64,000 nt of DNA from Sporothrix humicola (taxonomy: Eukaryota > Ascomycota > Sordariomycetes > Ophiostomatales > Ophiostomataceae): contig WNYE01000063.1 in NCBI GenBank assembly GCA_021396245.1, forward strand, positions 62,001-126,000, read 5' to 3'. The notes under the pieces were generated by a model. It was not told the DNA's origin. It ran no database searches and saw only the letters and a list, made by a program, of their open reading frames with translations. Made by a program: the position numbers and the translations under genes. Below are positions 1 to 11,615 of this stretch, piece after piece (the stretch's first letter is position 1; each line of letters opens with the position of its first letter).

Positions 1-1195
1 AGCGGCAAAGATGGGCAGTAGTCGTAGACGCGCCTTTTCGAGGGAGACATCTCCTTCCTGGCCATTTTCTGCCTCTTTGACTCTCCGGTAGTCCATATCG
101 AGCAGCTTGCCAGCAATAAGGGTGCCGACAATAGAGCCCACGCCGTTGGCGATAAAAGTGAGGCCGATATGGGTTTCGGTTAGACCGTACTCGGACTGGA
201 AGAGAGTCGACATGGCTGTGATGCAGAGCTGCCAGCCGGCGTAGTAGATGGCCAAGAAGAAGACGACAGGGCCGGCTTGCTTGCTGATGAGGATTCGAAG
301 GGGGGCGAGGACGTCAATTTTCTTGCGTTTGCTGCTGTTGGCAGAAGGAAACGACGTAAACCGGATTTTGGTGTACTTTTGGTACAGCCTCAGAGGATAC
401 CGTGCTAGAGGACCGAGTGTCTGCGTATCGCGGCCACCATTACCAACAAGCGCCTGTAGCGTTTCCGGCAGAAGAACAACAAGAAAAGCGAGAAAAACGC
501 CGCTGTATATGGCCAGAAACCAAAAGATGGACCGCCAGCCCAGCGACGAGCCGGCCAATGCACCTCCGATAATGGGTCCCACAGCCACCGGCACAAGAAG
601 TCCGGCCTGGAACATGGCCATGAGGCCGCCGCGGTTTTCTCTGGTACTCACATCCCCGACAACCCCTGAGCCAACAGCAATCGTGCTTGCACTGCCAGCA
701 CTTTGCAGGCCGCGCAGAACAATAAGGGTGGCATAGTTGCGGCTGAGGGCGAGGCCGATGCAGGCGGCGAGAAAGATTGTGAAAGTGCCAATGTAGGCCA
801 CGCGGCGGCCACGGGCATCCGATATGGGCCCCCAGAGACTTGGGGCAAGGCCTTGAAGAATGAGATACGTTGTTACGGTCAAGTTGATGAGCTCAGACGA
901 GACGTTAAAGTCCTTGGCGAGGGTTGGAAGTGCTGGAAAATAGATGTTGGATGCAAAGCCGGAGACTAGAGGAGGTTAGTGAGTGTGACCAAGGCGGACA
1001 GAGAGGCGTGGACCTACATGTTGCGGCGACAGAAACGAGAAACACAATCAGAGCTCGCTGGCGGTTGTCAAAGATGCTGTATGGCTCGTCGTCGATGTCT
1101 CTGCCCGGTGAGGAAGGAGCGACCGGCGCCGGAGCGGGCGCTGATGCCGCGGCAGGTGACGAGGCATGCTGTTCAGGGTCGTTCATGGTACCCAT
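1..1195 (-). CDS. MFS transporter (drug:H+ antiporter type), 5' part, runs off the left edge
   Basis: This is the N-terminal part of a membrane transporter that would move small molecules or drugs across the plasma membrane by proton antiport. Exons are 1018-1195 and <1-965, joined by a 52-bp intron (donor gtaggt, acceptor ctctag). The ATG at 1195 is the first in frame, because a TGA lies just before the upstream GTG. After an Ala/Pro-rich cytosolic tail comes the family signature: DNRQRALIVFLVSVAATF, then SGFASNIYFPALPTLAKDF in TM1, a G-P-I-S-D-A-R-G-R-R loop between TM2 and TM3 (MFS motif A), and several further hydrophobic segments up to a cytosolic Lys/Arg-rich central loop. The style matches the quinidine-resistance/DHA1 group. 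The C-terminal half lies outside the window. A Zn2Cys6 regulator lies directly upstream on the same strand. The substrate cannot be inferred. Confidence 0.88.
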
Positions 1196-1785
1196 ACATT
1201 GGAGATATGGGTTTTGTGCGTTGTGCTCATGAGACACTCATGTAAACAGCAACATTGCCGATCTCAGGATTGGGGTGTGGTCATCGGTTATATATGTGCC
1301 GGTGATAGTGTGGCAATGCGCCATGTAAGTCGAAGATGGCTTTAGCTGCGGAGATGACACCACTGGTGCCGGAGTTGAGCGCCGGAGTTGAGAAGTGCGC
1401 TGTGGAGCTAAGGAATTTTTGAAGAATTTTAGTGCACGGCACCCGGGTGCTGGACCTGGCAGCGCCCCTGTGGCGAAAGGGGCTGTTTTTGACGTGAAGC
1501 AAGGGAGAACCCGAGGCAATATGCGAATGCGATCATGTAAATACGAGCCTGTTGGTTATTATTCTTGTCCTGTGGGAAATAAACATGTCGCATACTTTCC
1601 CTGTTTGCTATGGCATTGATTTATGGGCGAGGAAATGACATTCAACGATACCCCTGTGATTGATGAATTGTGAAAATGCAGAGGCAGTGAATGCAAACGC
1701 GGGAACTGAGGATTTTATATCCCATCTTTTAGACACCAATGTGATCATCTATATACAGAAAGTACAAGCCCGGGATATTATCATA
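1196..1785. other. Intergenic spacer and probable promoter of the MFS gene
   Basis: About 590 bp without a credible gene. It should hold the MFS promoter (minus strand) and the 3' end of the Zn2Cys6 gene. A CACCCGGGTG palindrome lies near 1441-1450, next to an ATTTTAGTGC motif that recurs elsewhere in the window. Nothing else stands out. Confidence 0.6.
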
Positions 1786-3063
1786 TCACCCTCCATGCGT
1801 GCTGCTGGTGACGGCGTACATCATTGCGCCGTACTCGTCCACGCCCTCAAGCCATTGGTCAACACGCCGGCGTCGACGTGCAAGTCCAGCTACATCTGCA
1901 GTGTTTGGATACGGCCACAACTCGTCGATGCGTAGGCCAGTATACCCCTCTCCAATTGTATCGTCTGTGTCTTTCCACTCATCGAGGTGCAGCTTGTACG
2001 CTCTTGTCCAGTCAGCCATCGATGATGCCTGCCATAATGCCTTGCTACCAGGCGCAGGCAATCCTCTCAACTCTGTGCCAAGGTACGCTGGCATCCCATC
2101 ATGCACCGAGAGGACGCTGTCAAATAGGTACACAGCATAAAGCGTGCGTCGTTTGGCTTCAGAAACGATCCATGAGGGCCAGCGGGGATACACTCCGGCC
2201 TGTTGCTGTTGTTCAGCCACACAGACAAGTCCATGCCGTGAACTGATGCAGGCAATTTCCTGCAGGGCAACAATGGCCTGACGCAAGAACGGGTCACTCT
2301 GGTGTTCTAGATGAAAGAAGAGCACAAGGGCGTAAAGGAGGTAGGCCTGGAAGGCAGCCAGTGAGGCCATATGGTCAACATTCGTGCGGTCTTGAGTCGG
2401 CTGGACGGATGTATAAATCTTGTCCATCTCGCGTTTCAGAACGGCAGCTGCAGCCTCACTTGTTGGCTGTGATGAACCCGCAAGAGTCGTGTCGCATATT
2501 CTCGCGAGACTTAGACACGTAGAGAGCGGTGACGATGCTGCCTCTAAACTGTTGTTCGATCCCGAGGCCATCTGCATTGGATGGATAAACGGAGGGATTC
2601 CTCTGCCATGGACAACCATCCCTGAATATGCTTTCAGCGACCGGTATAGAAATTCGATTGTAGATGGCTGGTAAGCCTTGACCGTCTGATCTGGCGTCGG
2701 CACGTATGCATTCATCCATCGGATGCTGATATTGCCGGCCTTGATGGGGCACATAAGCTCGCCGGTTGCGACACTGAAGCCACTGTCGACATTGTCATGT
2801 ACAGGTTGGTTGTTGGCCGTTCCCACTACTCCAAGCACTGGAGGAAGAATTGGTGTTACAACCGTAGATACCGGTCTGGCATCATCCTGGGGGCGGGCCT
2901 TTGATTTCCTCGTGGGTTTCTCAACGGCAGGCGGATAGACACATGATAGACGCCGCGCAAGGCAGCGCTTGCAGCCGGTGATCTGCCTGTCGCACTTTGA
3001 CTTGGACAGTACACAGGCTTGGCAAGCCTTTTGCCGTGAAATGGAATACCGGGACGCACCCAT
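1786..3063 (-). CDS. Zn2Cys6 fungal-type transcription factor
   Basis: A single-exon 425-aa regulator. The N-terminus holds a complete zinc binuclear cluster with Cys at 14, 17, 24, 31, 34 and 41 (C-x2-C-x6-C-x6-C-x2-C-x6-C), then basic residues that act as linker and nuclear signal. Around residues 290-330 the stretch WIVSEAKRRTLYAVYLFDS matches the conserved core of the fungal-specific regulatory region. It ends soon after that core, so it is shorter than many relatives of 600-900 aa and the C-terminus may be trimmed. The start is the ATG at 3063, since the longer reading frame opens only with GTG. It sits immediately upstream of, and in the same orientation as, the MFS transporter, so it may control it; that link is inferred from position only. 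Confidence 0.85.
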   Translation of the reverse strand: MGASRYSISRQKACQACVLSKSKCDRQITGCKRCLARRLSCVYPPAVEKPTRKSKARPQDDARPVSTVVTPILPPVLGVVGTANNQPVHDNVDSGFSVATGELMCPIKAGNISIRWMNAYVPTPDQTVKAYQPSTIEFLYRSLKAYSGMVVHGRGIPPFIHPMQMASGSNNSLEAASSPLSTCLSLARICDTTLAGSSQPTSEAAAAVLKREMDKIYTSVQPTQDRTNVDHMASLAAFQAYLLYALVLFFHLEHQSDPFLRQAIVALQEIACISSRHGLVCVAEQQQQAGVYPRWPSWIVSEAKRRTLYAVYLFDSVLSVHDGMPAYLGTELRGLPAPGSKALWQASSMADWTRAYKLHLDEWKDTDDTIGEGYTGLRIDELWPYPNTADVAGLARRRRRVDQWLEGVDEYGAMMYAVTSSTHGG

Positions 3064-4875
3064 GATATCCAGCAAAAATGATGTCGAGATAGTCCACTGG
3101 ATGATGCGAATGAGCTGCACGTGACGAGGTCAAAACAGCAGTCCAGACCGTAACCGTGTAACACCAGCTGCTACTCGGGCTGCGGACAACACTTGCGTCC
3201 TTTTCGGGTCGTGCATGGCCCTGTCAGACTGGTTTGTTGTTATTTGTGTGCGAGTCGTTGACGATTGTCGTTGTTTTTATTGGAGCACTCCTTTTTTGGC
3301 ATCGATATATAGCGAGACACCAACAGACCCTGTCTCCCTGTGCCTGTGTCGCACTTGCCTTGTACCTTAACTGTGCCCCATTATTGTCGAAAAGGTCAAT
3401 GAGGTCGAGGATTGCAAAGAGTGGGGACGGCCTGGCCCAACGAACCCCTATGTGTAGTACTTGTCCCCTTTGCCCATTTCCCAGTCTTTGCTAATCTCAC
3501 AGTACACCCAAACAGAGGGCACAAGACAGTGCGGGTCCAGGGCGCTAACGGCCCCTTAGCGTAGTTGCAGGGATGGCGCCTTCCATCTTATTTTCGTTTA
3601 TTCTTCTGAATAACGCGTCCCGCTCACACTTCATCCTCTCACTCTTTCCTCGCACGCATTTGAATGGGGAAAGGAAAGCGTGGTGCGAAAGCGTGACCGC
3701 GACTTCCCGCAGCCAGTGCATAATCCCAGCAAAAAGGGAAACAGCGAACGAGAAACATCCAAAAGTCAAGCAATCACAAGACGAGAAACGAGCAAACAAG
3801 CAAACACAGCCCAACGAACCAACAACACGGGCCGGCAGGCACGACCAACCCAACTTTTACTATTACTATTATTTCCTTATTTCCCCTTACCTTCTTACTT
3901 TGCGACTTGTTGCTTGCCACGCCACGCCAGATCTCCTAAAAGGACAAAAAAAGGGCCATAGACAGACAACATCCACATCCACATCCACCTTTTTTGCGAT
4001 AGAGTGGACGACGAACAATGCATTGTTGCTGCCACCTCGCTCCAGCCCTTTGAGCAGCCCTCATTTTGTCCTGCGCATTCTTGCAGCTGGCTCTAGTTGC
4101 ATTGTGCAGTTCTGCCGGTGTCGCGTCTGCCTCTTTGGGCAAGTTTTGTGTTTCTGTCAACCCCTGCGGTTTATAATCACAACACCAAACCAGCAAACAA
4201 CAAAATCATCACCAAGACCGCCGTTGGCATCAACGGCACCACCGGCATCAAAAGGCAAAGCTGCATCAGAGGCGCAATACACCTACTGCATCACCAAGGA
4301 GAAGAAGAGCCCAACGTCCGGCCAAAGGCGATGCCCATTCTACCGCCGCCGCCGACGAAAACGACGGCTTTCTAAGGCTGCCGCATAGTCCGGCTGCGAC
4401 TGGATCTCCTTTGCGCAAAGTGCTAGGGTCGTTTTCTGATTTGATTGGGGGCCAGCCTTGCAAACACACCTGCGTTTGCGACAAGGGCCACCACCCACGC
4501 TCGTCATTCGCCATTGACCGTTGAATCTTCACCACTTATTATCCTTTCATGAACTTGTCCTCTCATTCCTCATTTCTATCTTCAATTCATTACGTCTTAT
4601 GATCACGCGTCGTTGTATCTCATCCATCTTCTCCCCGAACAGCATTCACATCCCATCACTACTCTCGCTCTTTCTTCCGACGCGCGGTCCATGGCCACCG
4701 GCATCTCACCTCGTTTCTTTATCCCACAAACTGGCCCTTCCAGCTGCGTGCGTCCCGCCGCCCATTACCTGCCGAGCCCATTCCTGTCAACCCTACTCTT
4801 GACCCCTTCGTCTCTGTGCCCTACTCCTCTACGCTCTCCCTCAACTTTATCCCTCCACCCATAACGTCCTCCACA
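3064..4875. other. Gene-free stretch: divergent promoter region and long leader of the SUZ12-like gene
   Basis: Roughly 1.8 kb between the regulator (-) and the SUZ12-like gene (+). The first 400 bp are mixed in composition. From about 3560 to 4870 the plus strand is rich in C and T, with simple stretches such as tactattactattatt near 3860 and repeated acatcc near 3970. Open frames here show no family signature, so it is read as promoter and 5' leader. Confidence 0.55.
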
Positions 4876-7596
4876 ATGCCGCAGGGACCAGGCCGCCGGC
4901 GCCTGCCGTTCCTGCACCGCAACTGGACTGCCGGCGTCACCGCGAGCCAGGAATGGAACCCCAAGCGGAAACGTCATATCCCAGCGGCTGCGCCAAGGGA
5001 TGCAGCCGCAACAATACCGGCAACATTAATAGCAGCAAATGGCCTTGCCGCGGATGAACACCCGTCAAAACGGAGACGTGTTCTTCCACCACAACAACTG
5101 CCCGGCGCACCGGGTGTGCCTGGCGTTAAAACCTTGCCGGGCATGCCAGCCAACATTGAGGACCTCGTCAAGCTGCCGCAGTGTCCCGGAGACCGCTCCA
5201 ACGGCCTGCGCATCCAAGTCTCCAACGTCTTCCACCAAGACACCCCGCGCTTGCGCTACGCCAACAACCTCTCGGCTAGAGGATCCTCAGAGCTGACGCG
5301 CTACAATGCCCGCTTTAAGGTCACAATATTCAGCGAGAAGAGTGGCCGCGCCCAGGTCATGTACTGTAACGCCCAGATCGGCGCCGTCCATGCCATTCGC
5401 GCATCCAATGGTCCCTACGGACTGGCCAAGCTCGTCCTAGAACCTTTTACCGTGCCACTCGAAAAGATTGCCGTGCTACATCACGACGGTGCCAAGTTTG
5501 GCCTGGCCGACAAGTGCATATTGCGTATCGAAATCGAGTCTACGACGAGCAATGAGCCCTGGCCGCCCCTGGATCTGTTGTCACTCACCGATGCTAGCCG
5601 CCGCGGCAGCGACTATCGCCCAAAAACCGCCAGCGACTGCGTGCTGTACGCCGAGTCCACAGACTTCTTCGGCCGTCCACGTATGCGTGTCCCTCTTTGG
5701 TTGCGTGAGAGCGTACAGCACAGCCCCGTCCGCACCAAGTTTGTCGTGGACATGGACGTCCGCTGGACCACGGGCTTTATTGAACGACCGCGCAAAACCT
5801 TTAACTTGGGCACCCTGCCGACCATTGTAGCTCTGCACCCAGACGAGCCATTACCACCGCCCTCACTGGATATGTGCGGTCTGTGGCCACGGCGCCAGGC
5901 GTATCTGAAACAGGTCCTGGAGGCGGGCAAGAGGAAAGCTGTCGCTGCCTCAGAGGAGGCGGCAAATATGCGTGTAAATGGCCATATTAATGGTACAAAT
6001 AACGCATCTACCAACGGTGCAACGAACGGTACAACGAATGGCAACACTACGCCCAACGATATTGGCCAGCTCCAGAATCAGGTCAACGACCAGCTGAATA
6101 GGGAAATCAATGACCAGATTAATGGCCACTCTTCTGGGAAGGCGGCCACAGCTGGAGCTACCACGCTTGATATTGCAGAAGGAGTTGGTGCTGATGATGA
6201 TGACGATCTTGAGTGGCCTACAACACCCAGCCGGTCACTGCGTGCAAGGCGAGACCAGCCCGAATACAACGTACGCACGATCACGAACAAGGCACATAAG
6301 ATTACCGATCGAGGCGGTCGGAGACGTGGCGGCCACTTATTTGCTGGCATCAATGGGCACGCCAATGCAGCCTTCGGCAACGGGTCAAATAGTCACATCA
6401 AGGTGGGCTATACCTACCAGCAAGACTACATCCGCTTGGATGGCTTTCAGTGCTGTATCTGTATGGCCATGAACCCAGACTTGGACCAGCTGCGTCTTCA
6501 CTTTCACTCGCACTCGCATTATTCGTTCCAGTACGAGCACCGTCCCAGCGCCCGTGGAAACGAGCACTATTTCAAGGTTACGCGTGTCCTCGATTCGAGC
6601 AACGTTCGTCTACAAGATACTGTCTACCAGCTTAACCCGCCAATCAAGGCTCTAGACCTGGAAAAGTTTCTCCAGGGCGACGAGTCCTGGCTCACCTCTC
6701 GATATGGCCCGCTTAACGATGACAAGGTCGTCAAGCTCGCACAGGCGCCACGGCCCAAAATCAAACCGGCAATGCTTCGTGTCCACACGCCGACACCGGC
6801 ACCTCAAAAGCCAAGGAAGAATATTCTGGTACCATCTACACGGCAGCCCTTGTACGACCCGCTCAGCAAGGCGCTCCTTAAGCCAGGATCGAACCTTCGC
6901 ACGAACATTGTCGACGACAGCTGGCGTATTCACAAGCATCGCGAGATTGTCCAGGACTACACGGATCTGACACCTGCCGAAAAGGACTTTATCATGGAGT
7001 GGGATCGTTTCATTATTTTGAAGCGCATCGCGTCAGACGCATACATTCCCCGCGCCATGGTTCAGTTCATTGAGGAGAAGGGTCTGTGGCTGGTCTCGGA
7101 CTTGGACCGCACAATGGAATTTGGCAAGCTCATGGCTGTCATGATTGCCCACGATATTCTGACCGATGCCGATATCGACAATATCACGCAAGCCATGGAC
7201 AAAGCATGGGCCCTCAAAGCGTCTATTGTGCCCGGTGACGACCAGGCCCTCGTAGCTGCTCAAAGCACTTCCGTGCCGAAAGTGTATGCGCCACGTGGAG
7301 GTACTGGTGGCTGCCCTATCTGCGGGTTCCGCTGTGCTGTGGCCGACTCCGTGATCTGTTCCAATAAGGTAAGTTTTGCAAGCTGGGTGTCGTTTCGCAA
7401 ATATGACTCTTGAGACTAACAGTATTAGGAATGCGCTCGACGACAATACCACACCGCGTGCCTCGGCAAGACTGCTATTGTTAATGTTGAAGAGCGTGGC
7501 GAGTGGTACTGCAACAACTGTGCTCATCTCGCCGACCCTGCCCATCTTGTGCGGCCGCTTGAGAAGGCACCTGCTGCCGCTGAAGCGTCTACCTAA
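4876..7596 (+). CDS. suz12: SUZ12-like Polycomb (PRC2) subunit, VEFS-box protein with C-terminal PHD-like finger
   Basis: Exons 4876-7368 and 7429-7596, with a 60-bp intron (gtaagt ... gactaac ... tattag), give 886 aa. The ATG at 4876 has context CCACAATGC; the frame opens upstream only with GTG. Near residue 520 is a C2H2-type finger (C-C-I-C ... L-R-L-H-F-H-S-H), followed by the Y-S-F-Q-Y-E strand typical of SUZ12 proteins. From about 695 comes the VEFS box (LTPAEKDFIMEWDRFI ... FIEEKGLWL), which in the family contacts the EZH2 methyltransferase and makes PRC2 active for H3K27 methylation. The last ~50 residues form a C4HC3-like PHD finger (CPICGFRC ... C ... H-T-A-C ... WYCNNC) split by the intron. 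N-terminal nuclear basic stretches (KRKR, KRRR) are visible. The Asn/Thr/Gly-rich linker near 390-440 is low complexity. Identity rests on the VEFS box; the PHD assignment is from cysteine spacing. Confidence 0.85.
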
Positions 7597-8783
7597 AGAT
7601 ATTATGTTACTAATACCCTCCTTGTTTCTTTTTTTTTTTTTTCACTTATTCTCCCTTTTAGATCTTTATTTATTCGTCTGGGTTTTGTGTGTGGGACGCA
7701 GGTTTTTTTGTGGACATGCCTCATTTTCACCAGCCCCGGCCCTTTCTTTTTTTGTTTTATTACCTCTCGGGGCTTCTTGATTTTATTCATTGGCGGTAGC
7801 CCGGTCGTTGTGGTCACGAATATTGTTTTACACACCAGTCTCTTGGTCTTTTGTCAAAATTTCTCAACAATTATTTTCTTCTTCTTTTTCTTGAGCAGCC
7901 CTTTTTTGGCTTGATTTCATTATTGTTGTTTCAAGGACACTTTACTAGAGGCGGATACAGCATTGCTGGCGATAGGACATTATGGCACTCTTTATTTGTT
8001 ATCTCTATTTGCTTTTCTGCAATTTTTGTCATCTAGAGAGAGATTTTGTGGCGATATCACAAGACAAAGGATGGTCGACATTTACAGTCACTTGAAATAT
8101 ACAACTACAGACTACAGTTCGGAAGTTCAGTATATTTTATATGGCATAATGCCTGAAAGAATACGATGGAAGATAGTGAGTGGACTTGATGTACGTCGTA
8201 TTATGAGACACACATATAGGAGATCATTTGCTTCATGTTCGCTGATTTTAAAGATAATATAAGTGAAATTTAATTTAGGAGCAAAGAAACCGACGTCTCT
8301 AGACCATGTCGGTTCATATCCTTTAAAACACCATTCACCATTTCGCATATTTCCCTCGGCTCTTCCCCTGTGCTGCTGCGAGGTATCTCCTCCCTGAGAA
8401 TTGAAGAAATAAGTTTTTTTTTAAAAAAAAACCCGAAAGAACGCTTTAGAAAATAGGGGGGAGAGAAGAAGAGGAAGTAAACAATGAAAAGCAAAACGCA
8501 TCATAAAATAAGAGGAGCCGCAGTCAAAAAGCAAAAACAGGAAACGAAAGCAATAAAACAGACCGGAGCCATACAGGACCTCTTTGGGTTCCTGGGGAAA
8601 AATATAAGTACATGGGGTATTTCATGCGCCTGGTCCCTCATCTCCTTCTCCTCCTCCTCCTCCAGCCTCCATTCACAACTCTTCTAGTTGTTCAATGTCC
8701 AACTCGTTCTCTTTATTTTGTTCTTCATCATAAAGCGCTTGCTGCGATGCACGCCGTGTCATGATTCTGTGCTCCCGGACGAC
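7597..8783. other. Convergent 3' region between the SUZ12-like gene and the RD-tract gene
   Basis: About 1.2 kb holding the 3' UTRs of two convergent genes. A T16 run at 7627-7642, several further T-rich runs to 7905 and an A-rich run near 8425 fit 3' processing signals. No gene recognised. Confidence 0.6.
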
Positions 8784-11615
8784 CTATCTAGGGGGCTGCA
8801 GTTCTTGCTCCCAGCCTGCATTTTCGCGCTCGTTCCACCGCCGCACCGTTGGCAGCATGAGCCGCACCGTATCCTCGATGCTATGCCAAGGACCCACAAC
8901 AACCGTAAGAGAAGGATCTTCAACCACCTTCACACACGTGCCCACCTCCTCCCACGCATCCATGCGTTGTTTGGTGGCTGCCAACATCTTGGCGCCCACT
9001 GAAGAGGCATCATGGCCAATAAACGACGCCATCATCTGCTCGCAGCAAATGGCACGCAGCTGCACCGTCATGGCCTCCAGGGGCTTGAAGTGCCGCGCAT
9101 GGCTCCGTAGCTCTGTGAAGTGTGGCATGAGTCGTTCCCACACGGTCACGTCGCCTGGCTTCCGGTCGAGGTGGCGGCCCTGATTAAGAGACTTGAAGGC
9201 GATGAGGTACGACATGACCATTTCGAGACTGAGCACGGCCACAAGCTTCTTCTCGGCTGATGTTAGCAGCAGTGTTGGAGCAGAAGAGGCATCGGTCTTG
9301 GACGCCCCGTTGGGCATCTTGCTCTTAACGATGGCGTCGCGGTCGTGCTTCAACTTGGTGCCCAGCTTAAGGTATTGATCGTAGCGACGACGGTAGTCTC
9401 CAACGGTCATGTCGCTCTGGCTCGTTGACGGCCGGTCGTTCGAGCGTGGGGTGTAGTTCGCGGTGTCGCCTGGTGTCAATACCTGGGAGTTGTTGGATGT
9501 GACGCGAGCCATTGGTGTGGACTTAATAGGCGTGGCGGGGCCAACGGATGCCCGTGCGGCGGACACGCTCTTATCGGCAACCGTTTTGGGGTGTTTGAAG
9601 GACGAAGACGTCGCAGACGATGGTGGCAAAAGATCAATGTCAGAGGGAACTGGCCGTTTCTTTGTAATCTGCGCTGGCGAAGGCGTGTTCTCGAGACTGA
9701 CAGAACGCTCGGCCTGTTTCAGTGGCGCCTTCAACGGAGTCTGCTTTAGCTCAAGCAAACGCTGAACTCTCTTAACGTTCTTCTTCTTGTACTTCAAAAC
9801 AACGATAAGAGAACGCTTGGAAGACGACGACTGGGAGGACGATTCCTTAGAATCCTTGTAAGGGTCGTCTCTTGTCTTGTGGCTGTCTTTGTGAGCCACC
9901 TCTTTGGGAGGAGTGTCGTCAATGTCCATGTCCATGGTGGATTTGGCGGGCTTCTTTCCTGCTGGCCCTGGCTCGTGGCTTGACTTAGCTTTTGGATCGC
10001 TGTCCTTTTCCGCTGCCTTTAGACGAGACAGTTCCTGCTCAACTATCGCAGGCAATGTGGGTGAAAGAAGCGGTGGAAGACGGAACGGCGACTCCTCTCT
10101 CTTGCTGGAGTCGGCTTTGCTGAGCGTTTTGCTGGACTGTTTTGTGGAGCTCGAGCCTCGTTCGGGGTTGAAATGGAGCGGCGACAGTATAGGTGGCAGC
10201 GCCGAAACAGACCCTCTTGTGTCTTCTGGAGATCGGTCTCGTGACCGGTCGCGGTCGCGGTCCCGGTTTGTGTGGGACCTGTGTCCGTTGGTCTTTGGTA
10301 CTGACGGCGACAGTGGCGAACGACGGCTGCTATCAACGCGAGCTCTGTCCTTTTCTCTGTCCCGTTCTCGACCTCGGTCTCGGTCGCGGTCAGTATCCCG
10401 GTTTCGTTCTCTGTCACGGTCTCGCTCACGATCTCTATCCCTGTCGCGGTCTCGCTCACGATCACGGTCGCGATCACGCTCCCGATCTCTATCGCGGTAA
10501 CGGTCGTAGTCACGGTCTCGATCCCGATCCCGTTCACGGTCCCTGTCGCGGTCACGGTCTCGATCACGATCTCTGTCGCGGTCACGATCCCGCTCTCTGT
10601 CCCTTTCCTTATCTCTGTCTCGGTCTCTGTCTCGGTCCCGGTCTCGTTCTCGGTCTCGATCGTCTCGGTCTCGATCGTCTCGGTCTCTGTACTTGTCTCG
10701 TTGCTTTGGTTGTGATGCTTGCCCGTTTATTGAGGACCGTGACCGGTCGTCTCTTCGGTTGTCGAGGTCGAGAGGGCTTGGTGGATCGTGAATGCGGTGG
10801 TTGTTTTTAGAGGAGGAGGCGGCATGTGGTGAATTAGAGCTCATAGACGTATCAGACCGTGAGCGTTTGTGTGGCCGGTTCGCCGAGTCGTTGGTGTCAG
10901 CTACACGCTTCCTGCTGTCTTCTCCGACAGGGCTTCGTGCGCGGCGGGGGGACTTTGACGGAGAGTGAGGTTTTCTAGATATATTAGCTGTCATTCACGC
11001 GAACCCCGCAAACACGTCGTGGCCATCGTTATTCACTGACCTGTCGCCACCAAAATCTGGCTTTGGTGGCAGATGGTGCCGATCAACAAAGGAGGCCATA
11101 TTTCCTTCGTTTTTGCTCGGCTTCAAATCTGGGTTCACTTCTAGGTTTGCTTCTGGTTTTGCTTCAAGCTTCGCTTCTTGCTTTACTTCCGGCTTCGCTT
11201 CGGCTTTTGCTGTGTTTGTGGTATCCGTTGGTGATCCGGATAGCTTTTTCAGATTCTTGTTCTGTTGGTAGTCCTTGAAGGACAACTTGGTAACGGGCTT
11301 CTTTGTCTCGCCCTTGTTGTTGGTCCCGGCGGGGTTGCCGCCCGACTTTGCGTCGGTAGAGGATGCTGCTTTGCCCCCTTTGTTTTTGTTGTTTGGGTCC
11401 TCTTCGGGCTCTAGCTGGATATCGAAATAAGGCCGTGTCAGTAAAATGCCACGGTCGGCTCCAGACACAAAAGTCGTGTACTGTAGTGGCGATGTGTTGG
11501 GCCACAGGCCTGGGGGCACTGGGTACTGGCCGGTGGCAGAGACAGAAAGATGGTACGGCCTATCGGGCAGGACACGCTGAGCAAGCTTGGTGATCTCCTG
11601 CGCTGCAACATCCAT
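8784..11615 (-). CDS. Large basic nuclear-type protein with an Arg-Asp/Arg-Glu mixed-charge tract, function unknown
   Basis: Exons 11041-11615 and 8784-10974, with a 66-bp intron (donor gtcagt, branch gctaat, acceptor atctag), give 921 aa from the ATG at 11615. Order: a conserved-looking N-terminus (RPYHLSVSATG ... TRPYFDIQLEPEED), a Lys/Glu repeat region (EAKPE/EAKLE), Ser/Arg-rich sequence, then at about residues 286-403 an almost pure alternation of R with D or E. This is followed by Pro/Ser-rich stretches, a short conserved-looking helix (SLIVVLKYKKKNVKRVQRLL, about 577-596) and a helical C-terminus (about 710-910). I do not recognise the family. R-D/R-E tracts of this kind are typical of nuclear-speckle or mRNA-processing proteins, so a nuclear RNA or transcription role is an inference. 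The 5' end is uncertain: the frame stays open upstream to about 11720 without an ATG, so an extra 5' exon may exist. Confidence 0.7.

Noticed and set aside
3573..4388. 271-codon plus-strand open frame before the SUZ12-like gene
   Set aside because: Low-complexity, Ser/Thr/Arg-rich, no domain; composition is that of a C/T-rich leader.
10250..10700. Short periodic repeat that could suggest a CRISPR array or satellite
   Set aside because: It is in frame and encodes the Arg-Asp/Glu tract; units are 6 bp without spacers.
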